From: Streptomyces sp. R21
GTDB lineage: Bacteria; Actinomycetota; Actinomycetes; Streptomycetales; Streptomycetaceae
Direction of reading: 5' to 3'
NCBI RefSeq assembly: GCF_041051975.1
Contig: NZ_CP163435.1
Location: forward strand, 9,640,501-9,704,500
Length of the DNA: 64,000 nucleotides
In this document: one piece after another, positions 8,508 through 16,391 of the stretch
How positions within the stretch are numbered: the first letter of the stretch is position 1
Layout of the letters: each line of letters starts with the position of its first letter
Program-made: the position numbers and the translations under genes
The notes under the pieces: generated by a model
The model's database searches: none
What the model saw: the letters and a program-made list of their open reading frames with translations, nothing else
What the model was told of the DNA's origin: nothing

Positions 8508-8900
8508 ATGAGACGCATCGCCCTGGTCACCCTCGTCGTCGACGACTACGACGAGGCGATCCGCTTCTACACCGAGGCCCTCGGTTTCCGGCTCGCCGAG
8601 GACGAACCGAGGCCCGACGGCTCCCGCTGGGTGGTTGTCGAGCCGGGCACGGCGGGCCAGGGCACCGGCCTCCTGCTGGCCCGGGCGAAGAACGAGGAGC
8701 AGCGCGGCAGGGTCGGCGACCAGACCGGCGGGCGCGTGGGCTTCTTCCTGCACACCGACGACTTCGCCCGCGATCACGCCCGGATGCGCGACGCGGGCGT
8801 GACCTTCCTGGAGGAGCCCCGTCACGAGCCGTACGGCTCGGTCGTCGTCTTCCAGGACCTGTACGGAAACCGCTGGGACCTGCTCCAGCCCGCCCAGTAG
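8508..8900 (+). CDS. Glyoxalase/VOC-family protein
   Basis: A 130-residue single-domain VOC protein: betaalphabetabetabeta modules are seen as IALVTLVVDDYDEAIRFY at the N-terminus and VVVFQDLYGNRWDLLQP at the C-terminus. Family members are metal enzymes or resistance proteins (glyoxalase I, dioxygenases, bleomycin binding). ATG 8508 follows GAGAGG. It is 47 nt upstream of the adenosine deaminase gene and may be co-transcribed with it. The specific activity cannot be told. Confidence 0.85.
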   Translation: MRRIALVTLVVDDYDEAIRFYTEALGFRLAEDEPRPDGSRWVVVEPGTAGQGTGLLLARAKNEEQRGRVGDQTGGRVGFFLHTDDFARDHARMRDAGVTFLEEPRHEPYGSVVVFQDLYGNRWDLLQPAQ

Positions 8901-8947
8901 CCAGACCTCCCCAAGACGACCTGACGACCTGCCGAGGAAAGACACGC

Positions 8948-10018
8948 ATGACCGCGCCCCGCATCGACATCGACTCCCTCCGCCGCCTCCCCAAGGCCGT
9001 ACTGCACGACCACCTCGACGGCGGTCTTCGCCCCGCCACGCTGGTGGAGCTCGCGGAGGCGGTCGGTCACACGCTGCCCACCACCGACCCGCAGGAACTG
9101 GCCGCCTGGTACTACGAGGCCGCCAACTCCGGTGACCTGGTGCGCTACATAGCCACCTTCGAGCACACCCTCGCCGTGATGCAGACCCGCGAGGGCCTGC
9201 TGCGCACCGCCGAGGAGTACGTGCTCGACCTGGCCGAGGACGGCGTCGTCTACGGCGAGGTGCGCTACGCGCCCGAGCTGAACACGCAGGGTGGGCTCGC
9301 GATGAGCGAGGTCGTCGAGACCGTCCAGGAAGGCCTCGCCGCCGGTATGGCGAAGGCCGCCGCCGCGGGCACCCCGGTCCGCGTCGGTACCCTGCTGTGC
9401 GGCATGCGGATGTTCGACCGGGTTCGCGAGGCCGCCGACCTGGCTGTGGCCTTCCGTGACGCGGGCGTCGTCGGCTTCGACATCGCCGGTGCCGAGGACG
9501 GCTTCCCGCCCGCCGACCACCTGGCCGCCTTCGAGCACCTGCGGGTGGAGAACGTCCCCTTCACGATCCACGCCGGTGAGGCTCACGGCCTGCCCAGCAT
9601 CCACCAGGCCCTCCAGGTCTGCGGCGCCCAGCGCATCGGCCACGGCGTCCGCATCACCGAGGACATCGTGGACGGCAAGCTCGGCCGTCTCGCGGGCTGG
9701 GTGCGCGACCGCCGTATCGCCCTGGAGATGTGCCCCACCTCCAACCTCCAGACCGGCGCCGCCACTTCGATCGCCGAGCACCCCATCACCGCCCTGAAGG
9801 ACCAGGGCTTCCGGGTCACCCTCAACACCGACAACCGTCTGGTGTCGGGCACGACGATGACCCGGGAGATGTCCCTGCTGGTCGAGGAGGCCGGCTGGAC
9901 GGTCGAGGACCTGCGCACGGTCACGGTGAACGCCCTGAAGAGCGCGTTCATCCCGTTCGAGGAGCGCAATGCCCTGATCGAGGACGTCGTTCTGCCGGGC
10001 TACGCGGCCGCGCTCTGA
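8948..10018 (+). CDS. add: Adenosine deaminase
   Basis: A 356-residue zinc hydrolase that converts adenosine or deoxyadenosine to inosine in purine salvage. The metal site is visible as HDHLDG near residue 18, HAGEAHG, HGVRI and NTDNR; the catalytic Glu is in HAGE. The usual NTDDP appears as NTDNR, which is common in actinobacterial members and keeps the zinc Asp. The C-terminus overlaps the convergent DinB gene by 19 bp. ATG 8948 follows GAGGAAAG. Confidence 0.93.
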   Translation: MTAPRIDIDSLRRLPKAVLHDHLDGGLRPATLVELAEAVGHTLPTTDPQELAAWYYEAANSGDLVRYIATFEHTLAVMQTREGLLRTAEEYVLDLAEDGVVYGEVRYAPELNTQGGLAMSEVVETVQEGLAAGMAKAAAAGTPVRVGTLLCGMRMFDRVREAADLAVAFRDAGVVGFDIAGAEDGFPPADHLAAFEHLRVENVPFTIHAGEAHGLPSIHQALQVCGAQRIGHGVRITEDIVDGKLGRLAGWVRDRRIALEMCPTSNLQTGAATSIAEHPITALKDQGFRVTLNTDNRLVSGTTMTREMSLLVEEAGWTVEDLRTVTVNALKSAFIPFEERNALIEDVVLPGYAAAL

Positions 10019-10515
10019 ACCAGCCCCCGTAGGTAGGCTGCCTGTCCGACGTGCTGCAGATCGTCGGACAGGACGCTCACCAGGCGGACGCCGAGAGTGA
10101 CAGGCGGATCCCAGCGCTCGTCCACCACCCGCTCGAAGTCCTTGGCGGCGAGCCCGCGCACGAACTCCAAGGTCTGTTCGTGCACGGCGTCGTAGTACTC
10201 GCTCAGCAGCTCGCCCGACTCCACCCGTACCTTGGCGACCTGAGTGGAGCTGTGGCCGTACCCCGTGTCCCGGCGCGGCAGATCGAGCCCGAAGCGCTTC
10301 TCCCAGCCCTGTGACAGCCACACCTGGTCAAGCTCGGCGGCGTCGGCGACATGGTCGTCCTGGACGCGCGTGAGATGCCAGACCAGCCAGGCGATGGAGT
10401 TGGCGTCGACGGCCGGACGGGCGTGCAGCTCGTCCGGTGAGAGGCCGTCGACCGCCGCGTGGACTTCTTCCTGGATGCGGCCGTACGCGTCGATGAGGAT
10501 GTCCTTGGCATGCAT
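10000..10515 (-). CDS. DinB-family mycothiol-transferase-like protein
   Basis: A 171-residue four-helix bundle protein of the DinB/DUF664 type. SIAWLVWHLTRVQDDH supplies two of the metal His residues and DDLQHVGQ a third. These proteins are thought to use mycothiol, as bacillithiol transferases do in Firmicutes. I start at ATG 10515 (MHAKDIL), the usual family start; an in-frame ATG lies six codons upstream. The 3' end overlaps adenosine deaminase by 19 bp in convergent orientation. Confidence 0.8.
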   Translation of the reverse strand: MHAKDILIDAYGRIQEEVHAAVDGLSPDELHARPAVDANSIAWLVWHLTRVQDDHVADAAELDQVWLSQGWEKRFGLDLPRRDTGYGHSSTQVAKVRVESGELLSEYYDAVHEQTLEFVRGLAAKDFERVVDERWDPPVTLGVRLVSVLSDDLQHVGQAAYLRGLVQSAAA

Positions 10516-10542
10516 ACGTCCACCATCGCGCATCCCCGCCCG

Positions 10543-12051
10543 TCATGCGTCGGGAATCCAGCTCCCGTGGAATCCCAGCGGCACCCGGCCCGGCAGATGG
10601 ATGCGGGCGACCGGCTCACCGGTGAAGTCCTGCGCCGCGAGAATCACCAGGTCCGCGGCCCCGCGGTCGGGGTTGTGCACATACGCGATCGCGTAGCCGT
10701 CGTCCTCCGCCGCCCGCGAGTCGGTGGGATCGCACGGCACGAACACGGCCTCGCCCGCCGCCGCGTCGCGCGGCAGCCGGTGCACCTGGGAGGTGCCGCG
10801 CAGCAGGTCGTGCTTGATCAGCGCGTTGCTGAAGGCGCGGTCGGGCGGAGTGCCGTCGGGCGTCAGGTACGCCAGCGTCATCTCGGCGGACGCCGCCGAG
10901 TAGCCGTAGCGGTGGCGGCGGGAGACAAGTGCCTCGTTCACACGCGGGAACTCCTGCGGACGGTCGTCGATCGTCGACTTCCGCACGCGCCCGTGGCGCA
11001 GGTCGACCGTCCAGCGTTCGAGCTGTGCGGTGCCCGCCCCGTAGGGCCCGTCCGAGCCGCGGCCGGCGACATAGAAGGGCGCCGCGTACGTCGTCAGGTC
11101 GATGACCACCGAGTCCCCGTCGTCGTACGCGTTCAGGGTGTGCGAGTAGTAGACCGGATCCACCGTGAACCAGCGCACCGGGCCGCCGGACCGGGGCATG
11201 ACGCCCACGCGGAAGGGGTGCTTGGTGTTCCAGATGTACGGCACGATGTCGCCGCGCTCGGCCGCGGCGGGGTCGAAGGTGATCGGCATGTCGAAGACGA
11301 CCACGTGTTTCTCGGTGAGCGCGAAGTCGTGCATCATCGGCGCCTCGGCCACCGGGATCTTCGTGGTGCGCGAGACGCGGCCCGTCGGGTCCACGACCAG
11401 GTGTCGGATGTGGTCCCAGGTGGGGTAGTAGGCGATCGCGTGCAGTTCACCGGCGTGCGCGTCGAACTTGGTGTGCGCGGTGAACGCCCCCTCCAGGGTG
11501 CCGCGGAAGTCGTACGTGCCCACGGTGTTGAGCTCGTCGTCGAGTTCGTAAGGCAGCGGGCCGCTCTCCTGGAGTGCGAGGATCCGCCCCCGGTAGGGGA
11601 TCACATGGGTGTTGCAGGGGAAGTCGTCCGGCGGCACGGGACCCGGGTAGGGCTCGCCGAGCTTCTTCGCCACCTGGGAGGAGCGCACCCAGCGGTTGCG
11701 GTACCACTCGGCGCGGCCCTCGCGCAGCCGGACGCCGTGCACCATGCCCTCGCCGAGCATCCAGTGATGGGCGCGCGGGTCCTCAAGTCCGAGGACGTTG
11801 GGGCCGTTGCGCAGATAGCGGCCGTTCAGCTCGCGCGGAATGCGCCCGGTGACCGGCAGGTCGAACGCGGTCAGTTCCTCGGTGACCGGCTTGAACGCCC
11901 CTTCGAGGAAGGGGTAGTGGCGGGTGGCGGCCTCCTGGGGTGCGGCGGCCGCGGGCAGGGCGCCCGCTCCGACGCCCGCACCGGCCAGCCCGCCCGCCGC
12001 CGCGATCGCCGCCGCGCCGCGCAGCACACCCCGTCGTGTGGGTTCCGTCAT
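10543..12051 (-). CDS. Tat-exported carotenoid oxygenase family protein
   Basis: A 502-residue protein with a twin-arginine leader (TRRGVLRG then an Ala/Gly-rich helix, residues 6-38) and a carotenoid-cleavage-oxygenase beta-propeller. The four iron His are recognisable at about H193 (TAHTKFD), H241 (MHDFAL), H304 (YSHTLNAY) and H495 (GFHGSW). The family cleaves alkene bonds of carotenoids, stilbenes or lignin-derived phenols with O2. Export through Tat is unusual for carotenoid cleavage and favours an extracellular substrate. It lies 68 bp downstream of a LysR-type regulator on the same strand. Confidence 0.9.
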   Translation of the reverse strand: MTEPTRRGVLRGAAAIAAAGGLAGAGVGAGALPAAAAPQEAATRHYPFLEGAFKPVTEELTAFDLPVTGRIPRELNGRYLRNGPNVLGLEDPRAHHWMLGEGMVHGVRLREGRAEWYRNRWVRSSQVAKKLGEPYPGPVPPDDFPCNTHVIPYRGRILALQESGPLPYELDDELNTVGTYDFRGTLEGAFTAHTKFDAHAGELHAIAYYPTWDHIRHLVVDPTGRVSRTTKIPVAEAPMMHDFALTEKHVVVFDMPITFDPAAAERGDIVPYIWNTKHPFRVGVMPRSGGPVRWFTVDPVYYSHTLNAYDDGDSVVIDLTTYAAPFYVAGRGSDGPYGAGTAQLERWTVDLRHGRVRKSTIDDRPQEFPRVNEALVSRRHRYGYSAASAEMTLAYLTPDGTPPDRAFSNALIKHDLLRGTSQVHRLPRDAAAGEAVFVPCDPTDSRAAEDDGYAIAYVHNPDRGAADLVILAAQDFTGEPVARIHLPGRVPLGFHGSWIPDA

Positions 12052-12118
12052 TTCCCTTGCTCCTGACCGAAGTTGCCGTGAAGGACGCTCACGAGTCTGT
12101 GTCAGGAGAAGGGCCCGG

Positions 12119-13033
12119 TCAGGAGGGGTGGGCCCCGTCAGGGGGTGTTGCCAGGCCCCCTGTTTCGAGCAGGGTCATCAGCGCCCGGGCCGCCGGACTG
12201 GTGGCCTCCGGCGGCGGCAGCAGCGCCACGGTCTCGTACACCGTCTCGTCGGTGCCCTTCAGGGGCAGCGCCGTCAGCGTTTCGCGCTTGTGCCGGAAAT
12301 GCCGGGGTACGACGGCGATGCCGAGGTTCTCGTCGACCAGGTCGAGGAGGCTGTGCACATCGTTGACCTCCAACGCCACCGTCCGCCGGACACCCGCCGC
12401 GGCGAACGCGGTGTCGGTGATGCGGCGCGGCCCCCAGTCCGGGTGGAAGTCGACGAACGCCTCGCCGCACAGCTCCTCCGGCGTCAGCGCCGCGCCGGCG
12501 GACGCGAGGTGGTGCGAGGGATGGCACAGCACGGTCATCGGCTCACTGGTCAGCGGCACCGAGCGCAGCTGCTCGGTGTCCGCGTGCGTCCGCACCGCGA
12601 ACGCCAGGTCCAGCCGCCCGGCCGCGACCTCCTCGGCCAGCGCGCCCGAGCCCGCCTGCCGCAGCCGTATCTCCACGTCCGGATGGAGCCGCCGGAACGC
12701 GGCGAGCAGCCCGGCCACGTGCACCCCTGCGACACACTGCTCGGTGCCCAGCGCGAGCGTGCCGCGCAGCACACCCTGCACCGCGGCCACCGCCTCGTGC
12801 GCCGCCCGCACCTGCGCGAGGATCCGCTCCGCCTCTCCCAGCAGCGCACGCCCGGCCTCGGTGAGCGTCACCCGCCGGGTCGTCCGCACGAACAGTGGGC
12901 TGCCCAGCTCCCGCTCCAGCGCCCGGATCGACGCCGAGAGCCCCGACTGGGACACCATCAGCCGCTCGGCGGCCCGGGTGAAGTGCTGATCCTCGGCGAC
13001 CGCGACGAAGTGCTGGAGATGGCGGAGTTCCAT
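12119..13033 (-). CDS. LysR-family transcriptional regulator
   Basis: A 304-residue LysR regulator. The winged helix occupies residues 1-60 (HFTRAAERLMVSQSGLSASI is the recognition region) and the periplasmic-binding-like effector domain follows. ATG 13033 begins MELRHLQHF, the standard start. It is divergent from an aldo/keto reductase and upstream of the carotenoid-oxygenase gene. Either can be its target; LysR proteins most often control the divergent gene. An imperfect repeat GAATTCC-N3-GGATTC at 13054-13069 is a possible site. Confidence 0.9.
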   Translation of the reverse strand: MELRHLQHFVAVAEDQHFTRAAERLMVSQSGLSASIRALERELGSPLFVRTTRRVTLTEAGRALLGEAERILAQVRAAHEAVAAVQGVLRGTLALGTEQCVAGVHVAGLLAAFRRLHPDVEIRLRQAGSGALAEEVAAGRLDLAFAVRTHADTEQLRSVPLTSEPMTVLCHPSHHLASAGAALTPEELCGEAFVDFHPDWGPRRITDTAFAAAGVRRTVALEVNDVHSLLDLVDENLGIAVVPRHFRHKRETLTALPLKGTDETVYETVALLPPPEATSPAARALMTLLETGGLATPPDGAHPS

Positions 13034-13181
13034 GACTCAGAAGCGTATCCGCTGAATTCCATCGGATTCTTCTGTTGGACCGCTGCCCGCACTTCGCGAA
13101 AGAGTGGATACCGGTTCTTCCGCACCGGTTGCCGGGCCTCCCCGGCGCCGGTGTTTCCGTGCCAACCCCTCTGGAGTCGCG

Positions 13182-14177
13182 TTGTACACCGCACACCCCG
13201 ACCGTTACGCGGACATGCCCTACCGGCGCACCGGACGCAGCGGCCTGAAGCTTCCCGCGCTGTCGCTCGGGCTGTGGCACAACTTCGGCCCCGACCGGCC
13301 GGTGGACACCCAGCGGCAGATCCTGCGCCGCGCCTTCGACCTCGGCGTCACGCACTTCGACCTGGCGAACAACTACGGCCCGCCGCCCGGCGCCGCCGAG
13401 TCCGCCCTCGGCGCCGCGCTGAAGGCCGACTTCGTGCCCCACCGCGACGAGCTGATCATCTCCACCAAGGCCGGATACCTGATGTGGCCGGGCCCGTACG
13501 GCGAATGGGGCTCGCGCAAGTACCTGCTGTCCTCGCTCGACCAGAGCCTGGGCCGCATGGGCCTCGACTACGTCGACATCTTCTACTCCCACCGCCCCGA
13601 CCCGGAGACTCCGCTGGAGGAGACGATGGGCGCGCTGCACTCGGCGGTGCAGCAGGGCAAGGCGCTGTACGTCGGTGTCTCCAACTACTCGCCGGAGCAG
13701 ACCCGTGAGGCCGCGCGCATCCTGGGCGAGCTGGGCACCCCGCTGCTCATCCACCAGCCCCGCTACTCGATGCTCGACCGGCGCCCCGAGGAAGGGCTTC
13801 TGGACACCCTGGACGAGCTTCAGGTCGGTTCCATCGCCTACTCGCCGCTGGAGCAGGGGCTGCTGACCAGCCGCTACCTCGATGGCATCCCGGAGGATTC
13901 GCGGGCGGCGAGCGACAGCCCCTTCCTGAACTCCGACGCGGTCACCGAGGACCTCGTCCAGCAGCTGCGTGCCCTCGACGACATCGCCAAGTCCCGCGGC
14001 CAGTCCCTCGCCCAGCTCGCGCTGGCCTGGGTACTGCGCGGCGGCCGGGTGACCTCCGCCCTCATCGGCGCGAGCAGCGTCCAGCAGCTGGAGGACAGCG
14101 TGGCGGCCACGCACGCCCTGGACTTCGACGCGGACGAGCTGGCCCGGATCGACGCGATCCTGGGCATTGCCGGATAG
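13182..14177 (+). CDS. YghZ/L-glyceraldehyde-3-phosphate reductase-type aldo/keto reductase
   Basis: A 331-residue aldo/keto reductase close to the YghZ/Kv-beta branch. RRTGRSGLKLPALSLGLW at the start and HFDLANNYGPPPG are family hallmarks, with Lys in ISTKAGY and His in FYSHRPD completing the tetrad. Members reduce L-glyceraldehyde 3-phosphate and methylglyoxal with NADPH. I choose the TTG at 13182, preceded by GGAG at 5 nt, which gives the expected N-terminus; the ATG at 13104 adds 26 residues of atypical codon use. It is divergent from the LysR gene. Confidence 0.9.
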   Translation: MYTAHPDRYADMPYRRTGRSGLKLPALSLGLWHNFGPDRPVDTQRQILRRAFDLGVTHFDLANNYGPPPGAAESALGAALKADFVPHRDELIISTKAGYLMWPGPYGEWGSRKYLLSSLDQSLGRMGLDYVDIFYSHRPDPETPLEETMGALHSAVQQGKALYVGVSNYSPEQTREAARILGELGTPLLIHQPRYSMLDRRPEEGLLDTLDELQVGSIAYSPLEQGLLTSRYLDGIPEDSRAASDSPFLNSDAVTEDLVQQLRALDDIAKSRGQSLAQLALAWVLRGGRVTSALIGASSVQQLEDSVAATHALDFDADELARIDAILGIAG

Positions 14178-14233
14178 CGGCCGGCCGACGTCCGGCGCGA
14201 CCCCCGTGCGCCCGGGCGGCGGACACCTGGGCC

Positions 14234-14265
14234 GACCCCCGTGCGAGCTGCCTCGCGCGGGGGTC
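14234..14265. terminator. Bidirectional hairpin terminator
   Basis: GACCCCCGTGCGAG pairs with CTCGCGCGGGGGTC over 14 bp with one wobble and a 4-nt loop. It overlaps the last bases of the convergent DUF1905 gene. Confidence 0.75.
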
Positions 14266-14557
14266 AGCGGCCTTCGCCGACGCGCTCCTTCAGCCGGACC
14301 GTCACCGTGTCTCCCTCCTCCTTCCCGATCGCCTTGCGTACGTCGGACCTCACGGGCAGTTTGTGGGTGCCGTCGCCCAGGGCCATGAAGGAGCTGCGGA
14401 ACGGATGGCCGTCGATGGTGCCGCTGACCTTGACCAGGCCGCGGGTTCCGAAGAACGCGACAGACTCCGGCCACACGAGATAGGTCCAGCCGCCTTTGGC
14501 CGGGCTCTTCCGCAGTACCGCCGTGAATTGCTTGTCCAGCTTGCCCGTCGTGTCCAT
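14264..14557 (-). CDS. DUF1905 domain protein
   Basis: A 97-residue beta-barrel-like protein. GGWTYLVWPESVAFF, KVSGTIDGHPFRSSF, LPVRSDVRKAIGKEEGD and VTVRL mark the DUF1905 fold, which covers nearly the whole chain. No biochemical role is established for the family. ATG 14557 stands behind GGAGGA. It is followed by a strong hairpin and seems to be a single-gene unit. Confidence 0.85.
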   Translation of the reverse strand: MDTTGKLDKQFTAVLRKSPAKGGWTYLVWPESVAFFGTRGLVKVSGTIDGHPFRSSFMALGDGTHKLPVRSDVRKAIGKEEGDTVTVRLKERVGEGR

Positions 14558-14638
14558 CGGGTCCTCCGCTCCCAGTGGTGCTCGTATGCACTCTTACCCA
14601 AGAGACCGCCGGGGGGAGAGGAACTCATCGCGGCCCGA

Positions 14639-14959
14639 CTACGGCAGTTGTCGGCTCGCCAGCCCGCTGAGCACCGCTCGGATGAACGGCTGGAAGCCCT
14701 CTGGCCCGGAGGCGTCGTCCTTCATGTGGACGGTCGTCGTGTCGCTCGACTGGAAGATCTCCCGAATGATCTCCAGCCGGGTGTCCAGATCGAGCCCGGC
14801 TCCCATGATCACGTGGTCCACCCGGCTGCCGGCGAGGGCGGACCGTAGGTCGTCGATCCCCGTGCCCCCGAGCACCTCGATGCCCGGGGTTACCAGCCGC
14901 TGCCGGGCTTCGCCGACGACGGCGTCGGTGCGTCCGAGCAGCAGCACGGTTGTCGTCAT
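14639..14959 (-). CDS. Conserved hypothetical protein, Rossmann-like
   Basis: A 106-residue protein starting TTTVLLLGRTDAVV and alternating hydrophobic strands with helices (VDHVIMGAGLD, TTVHMKDD, FQPFIRAVL). The pattern suggests a small Rossmann-like or receiver-like fold of the kind found beside short-chain oxidoreductases, but no nucleotide-binding motif is complete. ATG 14959 follows AGGAGGA, a good ribosome site. Function is unknown. The longer open frame upstream reads across the NTF2-like gene and is not used. Confidence 0.65.
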   Translation of the reverse strand: MTTTVLLLGRTDAVVGEARQRLVTPGIEVLGGTGIDDLRSALAGSRVDHVIMGAGLDLDTRLEIIREIFQSSDTTTVHMKDDASGPEGFQPFIRAVLSGLASRQLP

Positions 14960-15079
14960 GGTCTTCCTCCTGCTCAACTCCCGGCACGGGCGCGGACATC
15001 GGCGCCGTGCCGGGCGGGTGGTCGTGGGCCGTTCCACGCTCCCACGAGCGAGCCGGAACCGGTCTCCCCGTGCCGGTGG

Positions 15080-15466
15080 TCAGGCGCCCGGAGTCGGCAC
15101 CCGGTCCAGGAATCCGAGCACGGTCCGGATGCGGCCGTCCTCGTCCAGGGTGATCACGTCGAACCCGGCGACGGGCGCCGAACCGTCGGCGTCGCTGACC
15201 AGCTCCCAGCCGAAGCGGGCCGTGTCGTGGTGCCCGTCGACGGTGCCCGCGAGCCTGAAGGAGAAGCCCGGGAACTGCTCGTGTGCCGCCGTGATCACGG
15301 CCGCGATCTGCTCGTGCCCGCGGACGTCGGCCAGCGGGTCGGTGTAACTCCCGTCCTCGGTCCAGGCGGCGGCGACCGCCTTCGTGAGCGCGTCCGCGCC
15401 GTCCGCGTTCCAGGCCTCGAGGTAACGGGCGGCGGCGGTCTCGTAGCGGTCGTGGGTTGCGGACAT
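15080..15466 (-). CDS. NTF2/SnoaL-like protein
   Basis: A 128-residue cone-shaped NTF2-like protein: an N-terminal helix pair (YETAAARYLEAWN), WTEDGSYTDPLADVRGHEQI typical of the SnoaL-like branch, and C-terminal sheet strands ending FDVITLDEDGRI. Members are polyketide cyclases, isomerases or plain ligand-binding proteins. ATG 15466 lies behind GGATGAT. It may share a transcript with the downstream 14639 gene. The substrate is unknown. Confidence 0.85.
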   Translation of the reverse strand: MSATHDRYETAAARYLEAWNADGADALTKAVAAAWTEDGSYTDPLADVRGHEQIAAVITAAHEQFPGFSFRLAGTVDGHHDTARFGWELVSDADGSAPVAGFDVITLDEDGRIRTVLGFLDRVPTPGA

Positions 15467-15580
15467 GGTCGATCATCCTCCATCGAGGTCATACCTGCTG
15501 GTCAGGGCCCGGATTTCCGACTCTTGGTGCCCCGTCGGGATCCGGTAGGACCACCATGCCGGGCGGTGCGCGGGGCGTCG

Positions 15581-15597
15581 ATTACCCCTCGGGTAAT
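15581..15597. promoter_or_regulatory. Perfect inverted repeat ATTACCC-N3-GGGTAAT
   Basis: The 431-bp stretch 15467-15897 has no convincing gene. It holds this perfect 7-bp repeat 115 bp upstream of the NTF2-like gene, the size of a regulator half-site pair. Which gene it controls is unclear. Confidence 0.45.
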
Positions 15598-15742
15598 GCG
15601 GCGGCGGAAGGCAGGAAGAGATCTGCAATCCCGTCCGTTCCGCGACCCCCGTGTGCGCGGAGAACAGGCCCGCCGGTGCCACGCGTGGCGTTTCGGCCAA
15701 CGGCGGTCATGAATATGCCAGGAGACTGGCTGGAATGGCATG

Positions 15743-15770
15743 GTGACAGAGTGTCAGGAGTGGCGATACT
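15743..15770 (+). promoter_or_regulatory. Candidate promoter with overlapping palindrome
   Basis: GTGACA and GATACT spaced by 16 nt form a promoter-like pair pointing at the 15898 gene, with a leader of about 120 nt. The perfect repeat TGACA-GAG-TGTCA (15744-15756) covers the -35 box. Confidence 0.4.
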
Positions 15771-15897
15771 CGAAGCAAAGGGAAATTCAGCCACACCCAC
15801 GCAACACCATCGCGCACAACAGAGCCGCAGGAACAGCACGGAGCCGCATTGAAAGCGAGGCCGGGCCGGCAGCCGACGACGCAATGGGGGAGCGATC

Positions 15898-16308
15898 GTG
15901 CACGACGAATTCCTGTGCCATGTCACCGCGTACGGCTGGTGCGACGGCCAACATATCGGCGTACCACTGGGAACCTATCGCGCGCCCACGCTGGCGCTGG
16001 CCCTGTGGTGGATGCGGGACCGCGCCTCCTGGATGGCCGACCGACTGGACCCGCAGCCCGGCGACCCGCACATCCCGCCCAACGCGATCGCCCCGATGGC
16101 CGCCAGCACCCCGGACGTGCCGAGCGTGCTGCGCTCCTGGTGCGGCGACACCGCGCAACAGCAGCTGGTAGCCGAGGAGTTGGCGGCCGGGAAGCTCGTC
16201 CGCATCGCCACCAGCGACGACACCACCGAGTACGAGCTGATGGCGGAGTCCGTGGACGCGCTGCGCATGCAGCGGACGCTTCCCGCGCTCGCCACGCCCG
16301 TGGCATGA
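15898..16308 (+). CDS. Conserved hypothetical protein
   Basis: A 136-residue protein of no recognised family. It has aromatic-rich segments (VTAYGWCDG, LALALWWMRDRASWM) and two or three Cys, no signal peptide and no membrane helix. The GTG at 15898 follows GGGGGAG at 6 nt, a strong ribosome site, and codon use is normal, so the gene is real. It precedes the FHA-ABC gene on the same strand but a hairpin and a leaderless-type start separate them. Confidence 0.75.
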   Translation: MHDEFLCHVTAYGWCDGQHIGVPLGTYRAPTLALALWWMRDRASWMADRLDPQPGDPHIPPNAIAPMAASTPDVPSVLRSWCGDTAQQQLVAEELAAGKLVRIATSDDTTEYELMAESVDALRMQRTLPALATPVA

Positions 16309-16314
16309 TCCACC

Positions 16315-16361
16315 CGCCTGCCGGGCGCCGAACGTCCCGACGTCGGGCGAGCGGGCAGGCG
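16315..16361 (+). terminator. Complex hairpin, likely terminator
   Basis: An outer pair CGCCTGCC/GGCAGGCG encloses a 12-bp self-palindrome CCCGACGTCGGG (16336-16347). It sits 7 nt after the preceding stop and just before the FHA-ABC gene. Confidence 0.5.
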
Positions 16362-16391
16362 CATACATGGCTGAATGGCTAGAATTCAGGC

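Noticed and set aside
13054..13069. GAATTCC-N3-GGATTC as a LysR operator
   Set aside because: Imperfect and only loosely like the T-N11-A pattern; mentioned with the gene but not listed as a site.
12543..14591. 682-codon reverse open frame across the aldo/keto reductase and LysR genes
   Set aside because: Composition is a mirror of the real genes in other frames; no domain is seen.
15740..15897. Forward open frame starting MVTECQEWRYSKQ
   Set aside because: Poor third-position GC, no ribosome site, and it runs out of frame into the real gene at 15898.
16351..16391. tRNA-like appearance before the FHA-ABC gene
   Set aside because: No cloverleaf can be drawn; the sequence is a hairpin plus a leaderless promoter.
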